Shown here piece by piece: positions 29,614 through 38,018 of a stretch of 64,000 bases of DNA. The notes under the pieces were generated by a model. That model was not told the DNA's origin and made no database searches. It saw only the letters and a program-made list of their open reading frames with translations. The DNA is taken from IMG/VR virus record IMGVR_UViG_3300020129_000672, positions 1-64,000 of that record, one strand, 5' to 3'. Origin of the DNA: a virus. Both the position numbers and the translations under genes were made by a program. The first letter of the stretch is position 1. Each line of letters opens with the position of its first letter.

Positions 29614-31179
29614 ATGCTTAAATCTCTTGGCGTACGAAACCTCAAAGGACTGTCCGGAGACTACACCTTTACCGCCCGCGTGGTGATCACCGGCGAGGAC
29701 AACGGGGTGGGCAAGACCGCCCTCTTGCAGGCGGTGGTGCTCGACATGTTCGGCCACCTGCCGGAGCTGGGTATGCGTCCGATCGACACCCGGGAACTCT
29801 CGTCCGGCGAGGTGATGGTCGTCATGAGCCAGCACACGGACTGGACGGCCACTCAGAAGTGGGGGAAGAAGTATGAGTCGACGTTCGTTCCTGAGAGTCA
29901 CCTGCATCTGCCGGTTGAGATGGTGAGTCTCGGGAACTTTTTCAAACTCTCACAGCTCGACCAGGCACGGGCGCTCCTCCGGTGCTCGACTGATCGACCC
30001 CAACCAGCCGATGTGTTCTTCAACATTAAGACCGAGCTGATGAGCCACGGCTTGGGCAAGGACGAGCTGAAGCTGGCTGAGCAGTTCAATCCCGCGGCCT
30101 TCCTTGATAACGAGGGCGACTGGCTGTCGGACGTCGTCGACCTGGCGAAGGCTCGGGCGGCCAACCTGAAGCAGCAGATCAAGGGGGCTAAAGCCGCCAC
30201 CAGCGAGTTGGTGACCCAAACAACCTCTCAGACGGCTGATCAGGCGCCGACCGATCTCCAGCCGCAGATCGATGAAAAAGATCGCCTCCTGTCAGATATA
30301 CGCAAAAGTGTGACAGAGCTGACGGCACTCAAGCAGACGGCAACCACCAGCCGTCAGCAGATCATCAAATCGGGGACCGAGCTGTCGGCCGAGATCGAAC
30401 AGCTGAAGCGGCAGCCCCAGCAACCGGCCTGCCGGGTCTGTGGCGGGCCGATCGACTGCCCGACCTGCCGGAAGGCCAGTCTGGACCTTCCGGTCGTTCC
30501 TGAGGCAAAATTGAAGCAATTGGAGCAGTTACGGCTGGACGCCCGGGCGCAGAAGGCGCTGATCGATGAGCGGACGAAGGATATCGAGGCGATCGCCGCC
30601 TCTGAGCAGCAGGTGTTGGCCGAACTGGCGGACCTCCGTCAACGCCAAGCCCTATGGCATCAGGCGCAGGGCAAGCGGGTGGCGGCCGAGCAAGCTCAAT
30701 CAACGACCGGTACCCAAGAGCTCGAGCTGAAGGTCGTTCAGTTGTTCGTCGACCAAGCGGCGGCTAAGATCGGCCAGATCCTCAACCAGTCGCTGACCGC
30801 CAGCCTGGCGGTCGCTAATCAGTTGGTGAATCCCGTGCTGGGGTTTGACCTGCAGTATCAGGATGGCCGATTCGGCTATCTTCGCCGAGGCCGATTTGTC
30901 GGCTACGCCACTCTTAGCGGATCAGAGCGGGCGGTCATGACGGCCGGGATCGGCATGGCCCTCACATCCGACTCGCCAGAGCGGATCCTCCTGCTGGACG
31001 AGCTGGGGACAATGCGGGTCGGGACGAAGAAGAAGTTTATCGACACTGTCGGCCGGCTGATCAAAGACGGGGTGATCCACCAAATGATCGCCACCACGCC
31101 ACAGGTCTCGAAGCAGGAGCTCGATTACTACGCCGCTCAGGGCGTTCAGGTGATCGATCTGAAGGGACGACAGCCCTAA
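29614..31179 (+). CDS. RecF/SbcC/Rad50-like ATPase
   Basis: The protein has 521 residues from the ATG at 29614. Walker A GEDNGVGKTALL (about 27-38), a coiled-coil middle with a zinc-hook-like CRVCGGPIDCPTC (about 272-284), ABC signature TLSGSERA (about 433) and Walker B RILLLDELG (about 456) define an SMC-like recombination ATPase. It is shorter than SbcC (about 1000). No SbcD-type nuclease is visible in the window. It probably acts in DNA-end processing or recombination with the SSB-like protein and the helicase. Confidence 0.85.
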   Translation: MLKSLGVRNLKGLSGDYTFTARVVITGEDNGVGKTALLQAVVLDMFGHLPELGMRPIDTRELSSGEVMVVMSQHTDWTATQKWGKKYESTFVPESHLHLPVEMVSLGNFFKLSQLDQARALLRCSTDRPQPADVFFNIKTELMSHGLGKDELKLAEQFNPAAFLDNEGDWLSDVVDLAKARAANLKQQIKGAKAATSELVTQTTSQTADQAPTDLQPQIDEKDRLLSDIRKSVTELTALKQTATTSRQQIIKSGTELSAEIEQLKRQPQQPACRVCGGPIDCPTCRKASLDLPVVPEAKLKQLEQLRLDARAQKALIDERTKDIEAIAASEQQVLAELADLRQRQALWHQAQGKRVAAEQAQSTTGTQELELKVVQLFVDQAAAKIGQILNQSLTASLAVANQLVNPVLGFDLQYQDGRFGYLRRGRFVGYATLSGSERAVMTAGIGMALTSDSPERILLLDELGTMRVGTKKKFIDTVGRLIKDGVIHQMIATTPQVSKQELDYYAAQGVQVIDLKGRQP

Positions 31180-31224
31180 ATTATGAGACGATCCGGCTGT
31201 CTTATGACACGAACAGCCTGATCC

Positions 31225-33027
31225 ATGCAACAAACGATCCGAATTATGCAAACCTCAAGAACTCTCACGGCCGAGCAGGAGCGGATGATCTCCTGCACTA
31301 AGCTCAGTCGAGTCGCCCTGGCCGGGCCCGGCAGCGGTAAGACCACAACGATTGTCGAACTCGTCAGCCGTCTATCGCCGGACGAGGCGAAGAAAACAGC
31401 CCTCTTGACGTTCACCCGGGCCGGCGCGGGCGAGATCAAGCGCCGCCTCCCGCCCGGCACACAGCTGATGTTTAGCGGCACAACCCACGCCTATGGTCTG
31501 TGCCTGCTCAACCGAGAGGGTACGCGGATCGGTCTTCGGCAAAAACTTCAGGTGATTGATGAAGACAGCGAGGCCGACACGCTGAATGACGCGATTCACG
31601 AGCTGTCGTACAAGGGTGAGCTCGATCTGGTGAAGAAGGAGATCGAGCGCAATCCCAAGGCCTTCAAGTTTGACCGACCGCTGGCGCGTGAAGACGCCTA
31701 CCGGGTGGCCTTGCTCTACCATCAGAAGCTGTTTGAAGGCGGTCAGCTCGATTTTGACTCGATCCTGACCTACACGGTGGCGCTCCTTCGGTCTGGAAAA
31801 GCTAGCTGGCGGCCAGAGCTTTTGATAGTTGATGAAGCACAGGACTCGGCCGAGATAGAGTGGGATATCTACCGGCTGATAAAGGCGCCGAGAATTGTTT
31901 TTTGCGGAGACGTTGACCAGTCGATTTATGAATGGAGGGGCGCATCTCCGGCCGATCTCTTGGACCTAACAAAGCATCCGGAAACCGGGTTGCATTTGTT
32001 GACGCTCAACCACCGATCGGGTCCTGAATTGTGCAAGGCAGCGACCTCCTTGATCAGCAACAATCGCGATCGGCACAACAAGCCGGTCGTGTCTGTTCGG
32101 CAACCGGAAGGTCGGGAGATTCACGAGGTGGCGCTCGATGACCGAACGAAGGAGATGCAGTACGTTCTTCAGTGGGTGCGCGAACGGTCGGACAAGGATG
32201 TGGCGGTTCTCTGCCGGTGGAACGATGGGCGGAAGGAGATCAAGGACATGTTGGAAAAGGCGGGCTTGAAGGTCCAAGGAACGGCCGAACGTCCTAAACG
32301 ATTGTCGGAGGCCATCGCCTACGCGTCAGCCTGCGGTGACCCGGCGAATGATCAGCTGGTGTTTCACGCCATCCGGACCAAACGAGGGAAGAAGACCGCG
32401 ACGTTGATCAAGCAGCAGGCACGGGCGCAGGCCCGACCGATTGCTGGTCTGCTGCAGGACGAACCAATCCCGTTCTTTCCCCGTGGGTGGTGCAAGGTCC
32501 AAGGATTGTCTGTTAACGTCACCACGACCGGCCCAGCTGCCTTGGCGGCCTTCCTGATCGCAACCCATCATCTGTCGGACTTCGGCCAGGACGTGGCGGA
32601 CCTCGCGCGGAAGGTCCTGCAGCTGGCGACCGATACGACGGATCTCGCGGAATTCGCAATGATGTTGCGGGAGGAGATCGACGCTCAGAAGGAACAGGGA
32701 ATTTGGGTTTCGACCGTCCATCGCGCTAAAGGACTTGAGTGGGATTACGTGCTCCTCCCGTTCTGGACCCAAGGACTGTTCCCGCGGAAGAACCCAACCG
32801 AGGAAGATCGACGGACGGCCTTCGTCGCCCTTACACGGGCCAAACTGGAGGCGTACATTACGTGGACGCGGTCAACTCCCATGTGGGGCGACGTGCGGGC
32901 AACCACCCGTAGCCAGTTCATTCGCGAGATGAACGTGCCGGTCAATCCGACGGGCGAGAAGCCTACTCCAGTGACTGCCAGCCCCGTCCCAACCGTCGTG
33001 GAGAAAGGACCGGACGATGAATTCTAA
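31225..33027 (+). CDS. UvrD/Rep-family SF1 DNA helicase
   Basis: The protein has 600 residues. Walker A AGPGSGKTTT (about 32-41), LTFTRAGAGEIKRRL (motif Ia), VDEAQD (Walker B, about 202), GDVDQSIYEWRGA (motif III) and STVHRAKGLEWD (motif V/VI, about 496) are present, with FVALTRA near the end. These enzymes unwind DNA 3' to 5' using ATP. The protein ends in GPDDEF, an acidic-aromatic tail similar to the SSB-like tail. It overlaps the next gene by 11 bases. Confidence 0.95.
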   Translation: MQQTIRIMQTSRTLTAEQERMISCTKLSRVALAGPGSGKTTTIVELVSRLSPDEAKKTALLTFTRAGAGEIKRRLPPGTQLMFSGTTHAYGLCLLNREGTRIGLRQKLQVIDEDSEADTLNDAIHELSYKGELDLVKKEIERNPKAFKFDRPLAREDAYRVALLYHQKLFEGGQLDFDSILTYTVALLRSGKASWRPELLIVDEAQDSAEIEWDIYRLIKAPRIVFCGDVDQSIYEWRGASPADLLDLTKHPETGLHLLTLNHRSGPELCKAATSLISNNRDRHNKPVVSVRQPEGREIHEVALDDRTKEMQYVLQWVRERSDKDVAVLCRWNDGRKEIKDMLEKAGLKVQGTAERPKRLSEAIAYASACGDPANDQLVFHAIRTKRGKKTATLIKQQARAQARPIAGLLQDEPIPFFPRGWCKVQGLSVNVTTTGPAALAAFLIATHHLSDFGQDVADLARKVLQLATDTTDLAEFAMMLREEIDAQKEQGIWVSTVHRAKGLEWDYVLLPFWTQGLFPRKNPTEEDRRTAFVALTRAKLEAYITWTRSTPMWGDVRATTRSQFIREMNVPVNPTGEKPTPVTASPVPTVVEKGPDDEF

Positions 33028-33358
33028 AAAACCTCCAGTCAGCCCAGAAGAGCAGGAGCGTAAGGACAAGCACGTTCAATTCACCAAGGCCTTTGTTGAG
33101 GCCTTTCAAGAGCAGTTCAGCCAGCCGTATGTCCATCAGGGAGCAAAAGACGGCAGCCCGCTCAAGGCATTCATCCTGGCCGCCCCGGCCGTTACGGTCG
33201 ACCGTTGGACACAGGTGGCGCGCGCGACGTGGAACAGTCCAAACCGTTGGCAGCGGGAGAACGTGGTGACGATCGCCATGCTGTGCAGCCAGTGGAATCA
33301 GGTGGCGTCAAAGGTTCAACCGGCAGGCCAAACCCCAACCGACGACCGATGGATCTAA
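33017..33358 (+). CDS. hypothetical protein in replication block
   Basis: The protein has 113 residues. A charged N-terminus precedes ILAAPAVTVDRWTQVARATWN and a helical C-terminus. No family is recognised. Its position between an SF1 helicase and a helicase loader suggests a replication accessory role (inference). Confidence 0.65.
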   Translation: MNSKKPPVSPEEQERKDKHVQFTKAFVEAFQEQFSQPYVHQGAKDGSPLKAFILAAPAVTVDRWTQVARATWNSPNRWQRENVVTIAMLCSQWNQVASKVQPAGQTPTDDRWI

Positions 33359-33362
33359 TCCA

Positions 33363-33989
33363 ATGCTATGTCGCTATTGTCGGACGGCCGTCGGTGGCGG
33401 TCAACCGTGCTGCCGGCGGTGTGTCGCCCTCCACGAGGCTGCCTGGGAGACCATTCTGGACAGGCGCTCGATCTACCGCGAGACCGATCTGAAGGTTCTT
33501 CAGATCAAACACCCACACCTTATGACGCGCTACAGCGATGTCTTGGCCTACAACCATCACTCGGATAAAGGACTGGTTCTGCACGGTGATTCCGGGACGG
33601 GCAAGACCCGCATCACCTGGCTTTTGATGCGGCGCCTTCATGATGACGGAGTGCCGGTCGGTGCAATTTCTGCACCAGCCCTTGGCGAGGGCCTTTCTAA
33701 CTCAGCGTTTGACGGCGAGATGACGGACTGGATCGTTCAGCTCTCCAACTGTGAGGTGCTGTTTATTGATGATCTGGATAAGCTGGTGGCTACCCCACGG
33801 GTTCAGCAGGGGCTTTACACAGCGATTGAGCACATGACGTCGACCGGTCGGAAGTTGGTGATTACAACCAACCTGACGGGCCCGGCCTTCCGTCAGCGGT
33901 TTGATCCAGCGATCGGTCCGGCGATCGGGCGGCGGATCGGCCAGTTCTGCCGGCAGATCAAATTCTGGAACGTGGAGGAGGCCCAATGA
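33363..33989 (+). CDS. DnaC-like helicase loader (AAA+ ATPase)
   Basis: The protein has 208 residues. An N-terminal zinc site (CRYC...CCRRC) is followed by Walker A GDSGTGKTR (about 75-83) and Walker B LFIDDLDK (about 133), then VITTNL (sensor 1). It would load the DnaB-type helicase encoded next to it. The two genes overlap by ATGA, a strong functional link. Confidence 0.85.
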   Translation: MLCRYCRTAVGGGQPCCRRCVALHEAAWETILDRRSIYRETDLKVLQIKHPHLMTRYSDVLAYNHHSDKGLVLHGDSGTGKTRITWLLMRRLHDDGVPVGAISAPALGEGLSNSAFDGEMTDWIVQLSNCEVLFIDDLDKLVATPRVQQGLYTAIEHMTSTGRKLVITTNLTGPAFRQRFDPAIGPAIGRRIGQFCRQIKFWNVEEAQ

Positions 33990-35302
33990 TTGTCCTTCCC
34001 CCGACCGCCCCAGACGCCGAGGCCGGTGCTCTTGGCTGCATCCTGCTCGATCCTGATCAGGTGATCCCAAAAGCTCGACAGGTGTTGACCACCCATCAGA
34101 TGTTCCACGACGAGCGTAATCAACAGATCTTTCGAACTGCCTTGGCAATGAACAGCGCCGGTCAGTCGATTGATCTCATTACGTTCAGTCAACGTCTGCA
34201 GGACGAGAAGAAGCTGGATGATATCGGTGGTCGCGGGTATCTGGCGGCCTTGCAGGACACAACGCCGTCGCCTGCCAATTTTTCCTACTACGCTGATATT
34301 TTGATCGAGAAATATCGTCTGCGCGAACTACTCGAACGGGCGAATGAGATTACAGAGATGGTTGCTCGTAGCCAGTCGGCGGCCGAAATTTTTGCCCGGT
34401 GGTCGGACGTAGCGGTCGAGCTGTCGGGCGCCGCCCCTTCGAAGTCGATAAAGGAGTTGGCAACCGAGGCATATGACGATCTCATGGCGTCGGCCGAGCG
34501 GGTTCAAAAAGGTGGAGCGATTGGGCTTAACATCGGGATCCGGTCGGTCGACCAAAAGACCCGGGGCCTGATGTCGAAGGAACTGGTGATTCTGGCCGCT
34601 CGGCCCGGTCTTGGAAAGACCAGTGCTCTGTTGAGTGTCGCGCGCAACATCGCGCTGGCCGGTGGGCCGGTTGCCTATCTGTCGTTTGAGTCCGACACGG
34701 ACGAGCTGACCAAGCGGCTGATCGGTATCGAGTCGATGATCGACCAGCAGCGGCCAGAGCTGTGGGATGAGGCGGATCACCTGCTGCTCAACCAGTCATC
34801 GACCAGGATTGGAAAACTGCAGATCCATATGCGGTTCCTGCCGGACGCTCGGATCGACCAAGTGTGCGCCCTGGCGATCGCCCTTAATAATCAGCACGGC
34901 CTCAAGGCCCTCCTCCTTGACTCGCTGGGAATGATTCCCGGTACGCGCGACCACTACCAAGACAAAGATCGGGTGAATGAGGTGGTGGCCTATCTTCACC
35001 GGTTAAAGAGCAAGCTCAATATCCCGATCATCGCCGCCCATCATCTCAATCGTGAGGCCGAGACGGAGAAGCGGCCGAAGCTGCGGCACCTGGGCCAGAC
35101 GGGTGATGTCGAGAAGTACGCGAATGTCGTGGTCTTCCTCCATCAACCGGGGGCCGATCAGAACAAGCTTCATCTCCCGACCGTCAGCGCCAGTTGGATT
35201 GTGGAGAAACGGCGGGGGGGTGAGACCGGAGACTGCGATGCACAATTTCGGCGTTATTGTGGGCGATGGGAGGACCTTCCGCTCGATCACGCCAATAGTT
35301 AA
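33986..35302 (+). CDS. dnaB: DnaB-like replicative helicase
   Basis: The protein has 438 residues (E. coli DnaB has 471). The N-terminal domain (PDAEAGALGCILLDP, IGGRGYLAAL) is DnaB-type. Walker A ARPGLGKTS (about 206), LSFESDTDELTKRL, LLLDSLG (Walker B) and AHHLNRE...GQTGDVEKYANVVVFLHQP cover the RecA-like domain. It is a hexameric 5' to 3' fork helicase. No primase or polymerase gene is in the window. Confidence 0.95.
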   Translation: MIVLPPTAPDAEAGALGCILLDPDQVIPKARQVLTTHQMFHDERNQQIFRTALAMNSAGQSIDLITFSQRLQDEKKLDDIGGRGYLAALQDTTPSPANFSYYADILIEKYRLRELLERANEITEMVARSQSAAEIFARWSDVAVELSGAAPSKSIKELATEAYDDLMASAERVQKGGAIGLNIGIRSVDQKTRGLMSKELVILAARPGLGKTSALLSVARNIALAGGPVAYLSFESDTDELTKRLIGIESMIDQQRPELWDEADHLLLNQSSTRIGKLQIHMRFLPDARIDQVCALAIALNNQHGLKALLLDSLGMIPGTRDHYQDKDRVNEVVAYLHRLKSKLNIPIIAAHHLNREAETEKRPKLRHLGQTGDVEKYANVVVFLHQPGADQNKLHLPTVSASWIVEKRRGGETGDCDAQFRRYCGRWEDLPLDHANS

Positions 35303-35321
35303 TAGATAACACAAAATTAAA

Positions 35322-35582
35322 ATGACAGTTGATCAGGAAATTATCGCGGATAAAGAACTTCGCCGTGATACCGACGCAATCATTCAGCGAGTTAAGGCGC
35401 TTCCGTCAACCCGGGAGCGTTCGCTGACTATCACCAAGCTCCAAGAGGGCGTGATGTGGCTCGGTATGGACTTGAAGCGTATTAATGATGCGGCACCCGG
35501 GGCGGTAGCAAACCCATACCCGAACAGTAAAGATCCATCGAACACGAAGATTGAACCAACGGCGGATAATCTAAAGCTGTAA
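35322..35582 (+). CDS. possible Acb2/Tad1-type hairpin protein
   Basis: The protein has 86 residues. The helical first half leads to EGVMWLGMDLKRI, then NPYPNSKDPSNTKIEPTADN. This MWLGxxLKxI plus NPYPxSxxP...IEPTAD pattern is one I associate with small phage proteins annotated as Acb2/Tad1-like. Acb2 binds cyclic nucleotides and blocks CBASS defence. The binding residues cannot be checked here, so an anti-defence role is inference. Confidence 0.5.
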   Translation: MTVDQEIIADKELRRDTDAIIQRVKALPSTRERSLTITKLQEGVMWLGMDLKRINDAAPGAVANPYPNSKDPSNTKIEPTADNLKL

Positions 35583-35623
35583 ATCCATCCAGTGGGATCA
35601 AACCACTTAACCAGAATCAAACA

Positions 35624-36118
35624 ATGAGCAGCAAAATACAGCCCGCCAGTTGGGCGGCCGCATACGAAGCGTGCTTGGCGCAGATCCAGGCACTCTTGGA
35701 GGAACACAGCAAGGCGATGGCTAAAGACTGCGACAACAGTCCGGTCAATCGATTGAAGTTCACGGTCAAGGGTGAGCTCGATCTGAGCGCCAAGGCCCAT
35801 CACATCGAGCTTGATCTGAGTTACGAGCCGGTGGTGGTGAAGCAGAAGGACACGCGGTCGATCCAAGGAGAGGATCCGGACCAGCTTCGGCTGTCGTTGT
35901 CTGGCGCGCCCGGCATGCCGCTCGAACCTGAGACAAAGAAGCCGAAGGCTGAGCCGGCTAAAGTGCCGCCCGTTCCGCCTCCGCCTGTCACCCCGCCTCC
36001 GCCACCGGCAGCGGTGGATGACGATGAGGATGCTTGGGGATCACCGCCGAAGGTTACTCAACCAACAGCGGTGTCCGAGCCCGAGGCGCCAAAGGGAAAG
36101 AAAAAGAAGGCCAAGTGA
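35624..36118 (+). CDS. hypothetical protein with Pro-rich acidic tail
   Basis: The protein has 164 residues. The N-terminal half includes a beta hairpin (RLKFTVKGELDLSAKAHHIELDLSYEPV). The second half is Pro-rich with a DDDEDAW acidic patch and a Lys-rich C-terminus. The first part resembles small phage proteins of replication regions. The stop overlaps a GTG start. Confidence 0.6.
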   Translation: MSSKIQPASWAAAYEACLAQIQALLEEHSKAMAKDCDNSPVNRLKFTVKGELDLSAKAHHIELDLSYEPVVVKQKDTRSIQGEDPDQLRLSLSGAPGMPLEPETKKPKAEPAKVPPVPPPPVTPPPPPAAVDDDEDAWGSPPKVTQPTAVSEPEAPKGKKKKAK

Positions 36119-36516
36119 CGGTCTGGCCGGTCGCGCACGAGCCCCTGCGGTTCGAGGTCGGCAGCCGGAGTCGACCAGACTTGAAACATCTGGTCGACCT
36201 TGGGGCCGGTCGGGGCTGGTGTGGGTGTGAGGATTTCTCGATCAACATCATGCGGGAGATCCAGCAGGGGGCATCCCACCGGCCGTGCCGGCATATTGAG
36301 GCGGCTACCAGGTGGCACCGCCAGCTGCTCCTCATGTGGTTTACATCGGTGTTGAATATTAAACTCAATGAAAAAGAAGGCTCATACGTCGGTCGGCGGC
36401 TCCAGCAAATCGCGTTCGCCCAGGCGCGCGTTGTGGGTCAGCGCCTTCCCAAACCAACGACCGACGTCGATCAAGGGCGGCTGCCAGTCAGGCAAGCGCG
36501 CAAATACCATCTCTGA
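36115..36516 (+). CDS. SWIM-like Cys/His phage protein
   Basis: The protein has 133 residues from a GTG overlapping the previous stop. FEVGSRSRPDLKHLVDL, GWCGCEDFS and CRHIEAA form a CxC...CxH pattern typical of SWIM-like zinc motifs in a family common near phage resolvase genes. The role is unknown. Its last 149 bases overlap the HNH gene in another frame, so its C-terminus may be shorter in practice. Confidence 0.6.
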   Translation: MTVWPVAHEPLRFEVGSRSRPDLKHLVDLGAGRGWCGCEDFSINIMREIQQGASHRPCRHIEAATRWHRQLLLMWFTSVLNIKLNEKEGSYVGRRLQQIAFAQARVVGQRLPKPTTDVDQGRLPVRQARKYHL

Positions 36517-36793
36517 GATGAAGCGCCACTACTTGGTGGCGCGAAAGCAGTTTCTGAAGGATAATCCATATTGTTGGTGTACAGCTCAGCTTTATTTATT
36601 AGGGCAGGAATGTCACAAGGTTAGCCGAGACGTTCATCATATACGTGGACGACTTGGTCCATTATTGATCGATCAAAGGTTCTGGATGCCAGTTTGTAGA
36701 GAGGCTCATGACTGGATTGATCGGAACCGTAATAAAGCCCGTCAATTCGGATGGCTAGCGCCAGTGGGAGAATACAACACTTTACCACGATGA
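36368..36793 (+). CDS. small HNH endonuclease-like protein
   Basis: The protein has 141 residues. CWCTAQ..., DVHHIRGRLGPLL and FWMPVCREAHDWI fit the HNH pattern of small phage nucleases (CxC, HHxRGR, CxxxH). A basic RSPRRA-type N-terminus supports the ATG at 36368, but an ATG at 36518, directly after the upstream stop, would avoid the 149-base overlap. The DNA is AT-rich in the middle. Such HNH proteins often sit near terminases and may aid packaging. Confidence 0.75.
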   Translation: MKKKAHTSVGGSSKSRSPRRALWVSAFPNQRPTSIKGGCQSGKRANTISEMKRHYLVARKQFLKDNPYCWCTAQLYLLGQECHKVSRDVHHIRGRLGPLLIDQRFWMPVCREAHDWIDRNRNKARQFGWLAPVGEYNTLPR

Positions 36794-37383
36794 ATGTCGT
36801 GGCATGGGACCCAGGGGCGTCTGGTTCATTTGCATGGGAATCGGGCGGCAAATTGTTTACTCGAAAGTTTCCGGATGATCTGGAAAACTTGTCCAAGCTA
36901 TTATATTCCATATTGAGTAACCCATTGTCGGTATTGGTATATGAATCTCAAACTGGCTTCGCCGGCACGCGCAACAGCGCGCCCGCCATGTTCTCTTTCG
37001 GCTGTTCCTACCAATCTCCGCTGAGTGCCATCGCGATGCTTAACGTCATCCGGGCTCATAATCGGATTCCAGATATAGATTTTATGGCGTTCACTCCCGT
37101 CGAGTGGCAATCGATGTTAGGGATCGACGATCGAAAGCAGAAGAAGGAGCAGAAGATTTCTAAAAAGAAGTGGGATGGTCCGATCGATGACTACGATTCA
37201 TATTGCCGAGCAGTGGATGCTCGGAACCAGCCACTCAAACGAGCGTGGAAGACTGCGCTGTATGATCGGGCGGTTGAGATCTATCGAGGTCGCAATCTCG
37301 CTCAGCCGATCACGATGTCGAACTGCGATGCTCTATTGTTGCTGGAATGCGGTCAGTTGGCCATTCGCCTAAGACTATTTTGA
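36790..37383 (+). CDS. RuvC-like Holliday junction resolvase
   Basis: The protein has 197 residues from the ATG overlapping the HNH stop. VVAWDPGASGSFAW (D7), VYESQTGF (E52) and NCDALLLLECG (D180) supply acidic residues in the order and spacing of the RuvC/RNase H fold. A basic insert (DRKQKKEQKISKKKW) is consistent with DNA binding. Phage RuvC-like enzymes resolve branched DNA before packaging. Confidence 0.75.
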   Translation: MNVVAWDPGASGSFAWESGGKLFTRKFPDDLENLSKLLYSILSNPLSVLVYESQTGFAGTRNSAPAMFSFGCSYQSPLSAIAMLNVIRAHNRIPDIDFMAFTPVEWQSMLGIDDRKQKKEQKISKKKWDGPIDDYDSYCRAVDARNQPLKRAWKTALYDRAVEIYRGRNLAQPITMSNCDALLLLECGQLAIRLRLF

Positions 37384-37647
37384 ATGAACTTACCACAGGT
37401 CGGCAATTTGGCGGTCAGGTCCTACCCAAATTCCACTAAACGCTGGATGATCGTGATCATCACCGGTGCGGGCGAGAACGTCCTGACCTCCCGTGATTAC
37501 CAATTGCATCAGTCGAACAACCCCGGGCAGTATCCGGCCATCAAGTCGGTCGAGCGGGCGACCGAGCTGATGAACGACTGGCATCGGGCGCTCCAAGCTC
37601 AACCAAAGACGAAGTCCAAAGGTCAGCGTCACCAGCCCTCGTCCTGA
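37384..37647 (+). CDS. small hypothetical protein
   Basis: The protein has 87 residues. A beta-rich start (RWMIVIITGAGENVLTS) is followed by a helix (VERATELMNDWHRALQAQ) and a basic tail. The function is unknown. It converges with the leftward gene ending at 37629 (19-base overlap). Confidence 0.6.
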   Translation: MNLPQVGNLAVRSYPNSTKRWMIVIITGAGENVLTSRDYQLHQSNNPGQYPAIKSVERATELMNDWHRALQAQPKTKSKGQRHQPSS

Positions 37648-38018
37648 TCTGGAAGGTTCTCCCGCAGCCAGCACTTCTTCTTCGGCAACCGGGCGGCCAG
37701 GCGGAGGTTGCACCAGCAGCCTAACTGTTGATCGCTCTGATCATCCACGAACTGCCCGGGCGTGCCGCAGAAGCCCCGATCGTTCATCCAGCAGTCGTCA
37801 CAGACGGCCAACCGTCGGACGGTCTCCGGTGTGTCACGCGTTAGGAACGCCCGTACGGCCATCAGGGAGGCCCTTAGGAGGCTCGTACAGGCGTCTTTCA
37901 CCCCCCACCGCGACTTCCATGCCCTCCACACTGTCGGCGTGCTGGCGGCCGCCCTAAGCAATTCTAGTGATGGTTGTCGCCTGAGGAGTGAGTGGGATGC
38001 TAAAAATTCCGATTTCAT
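37629..38018 (-). CDS. Cys-rich DUF6171-like protein, start uncertain
   Basis: The frame encodes up to 129 residues. The C-terminal half (RLAVCDDCWMNDRGFC, GCWCNLRLAARLPKKKCW) resembles the Cys pattern of DUF6171, small zinc proteins found next to phage terminases. The ATG at 38018 lies 65 bases inside the terminase gene. A start nearer residue 54 (MAVRAFLTRD) is possible. It is the last gene of the leftward terminase pair. Confidence 0.6.
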   Translation of the reverse strand: MKSEFLASHSLLRRQPSLELLRAAASTPTVWRAWKSRWGVKDACTSLLRASLMAVRAFLTRDTPETVRRLAVCDDCWMNDRGFCGTPGQFVDDQSDQQLGCWCNLRLAARLPKKKCWLRENLPDQDEGW

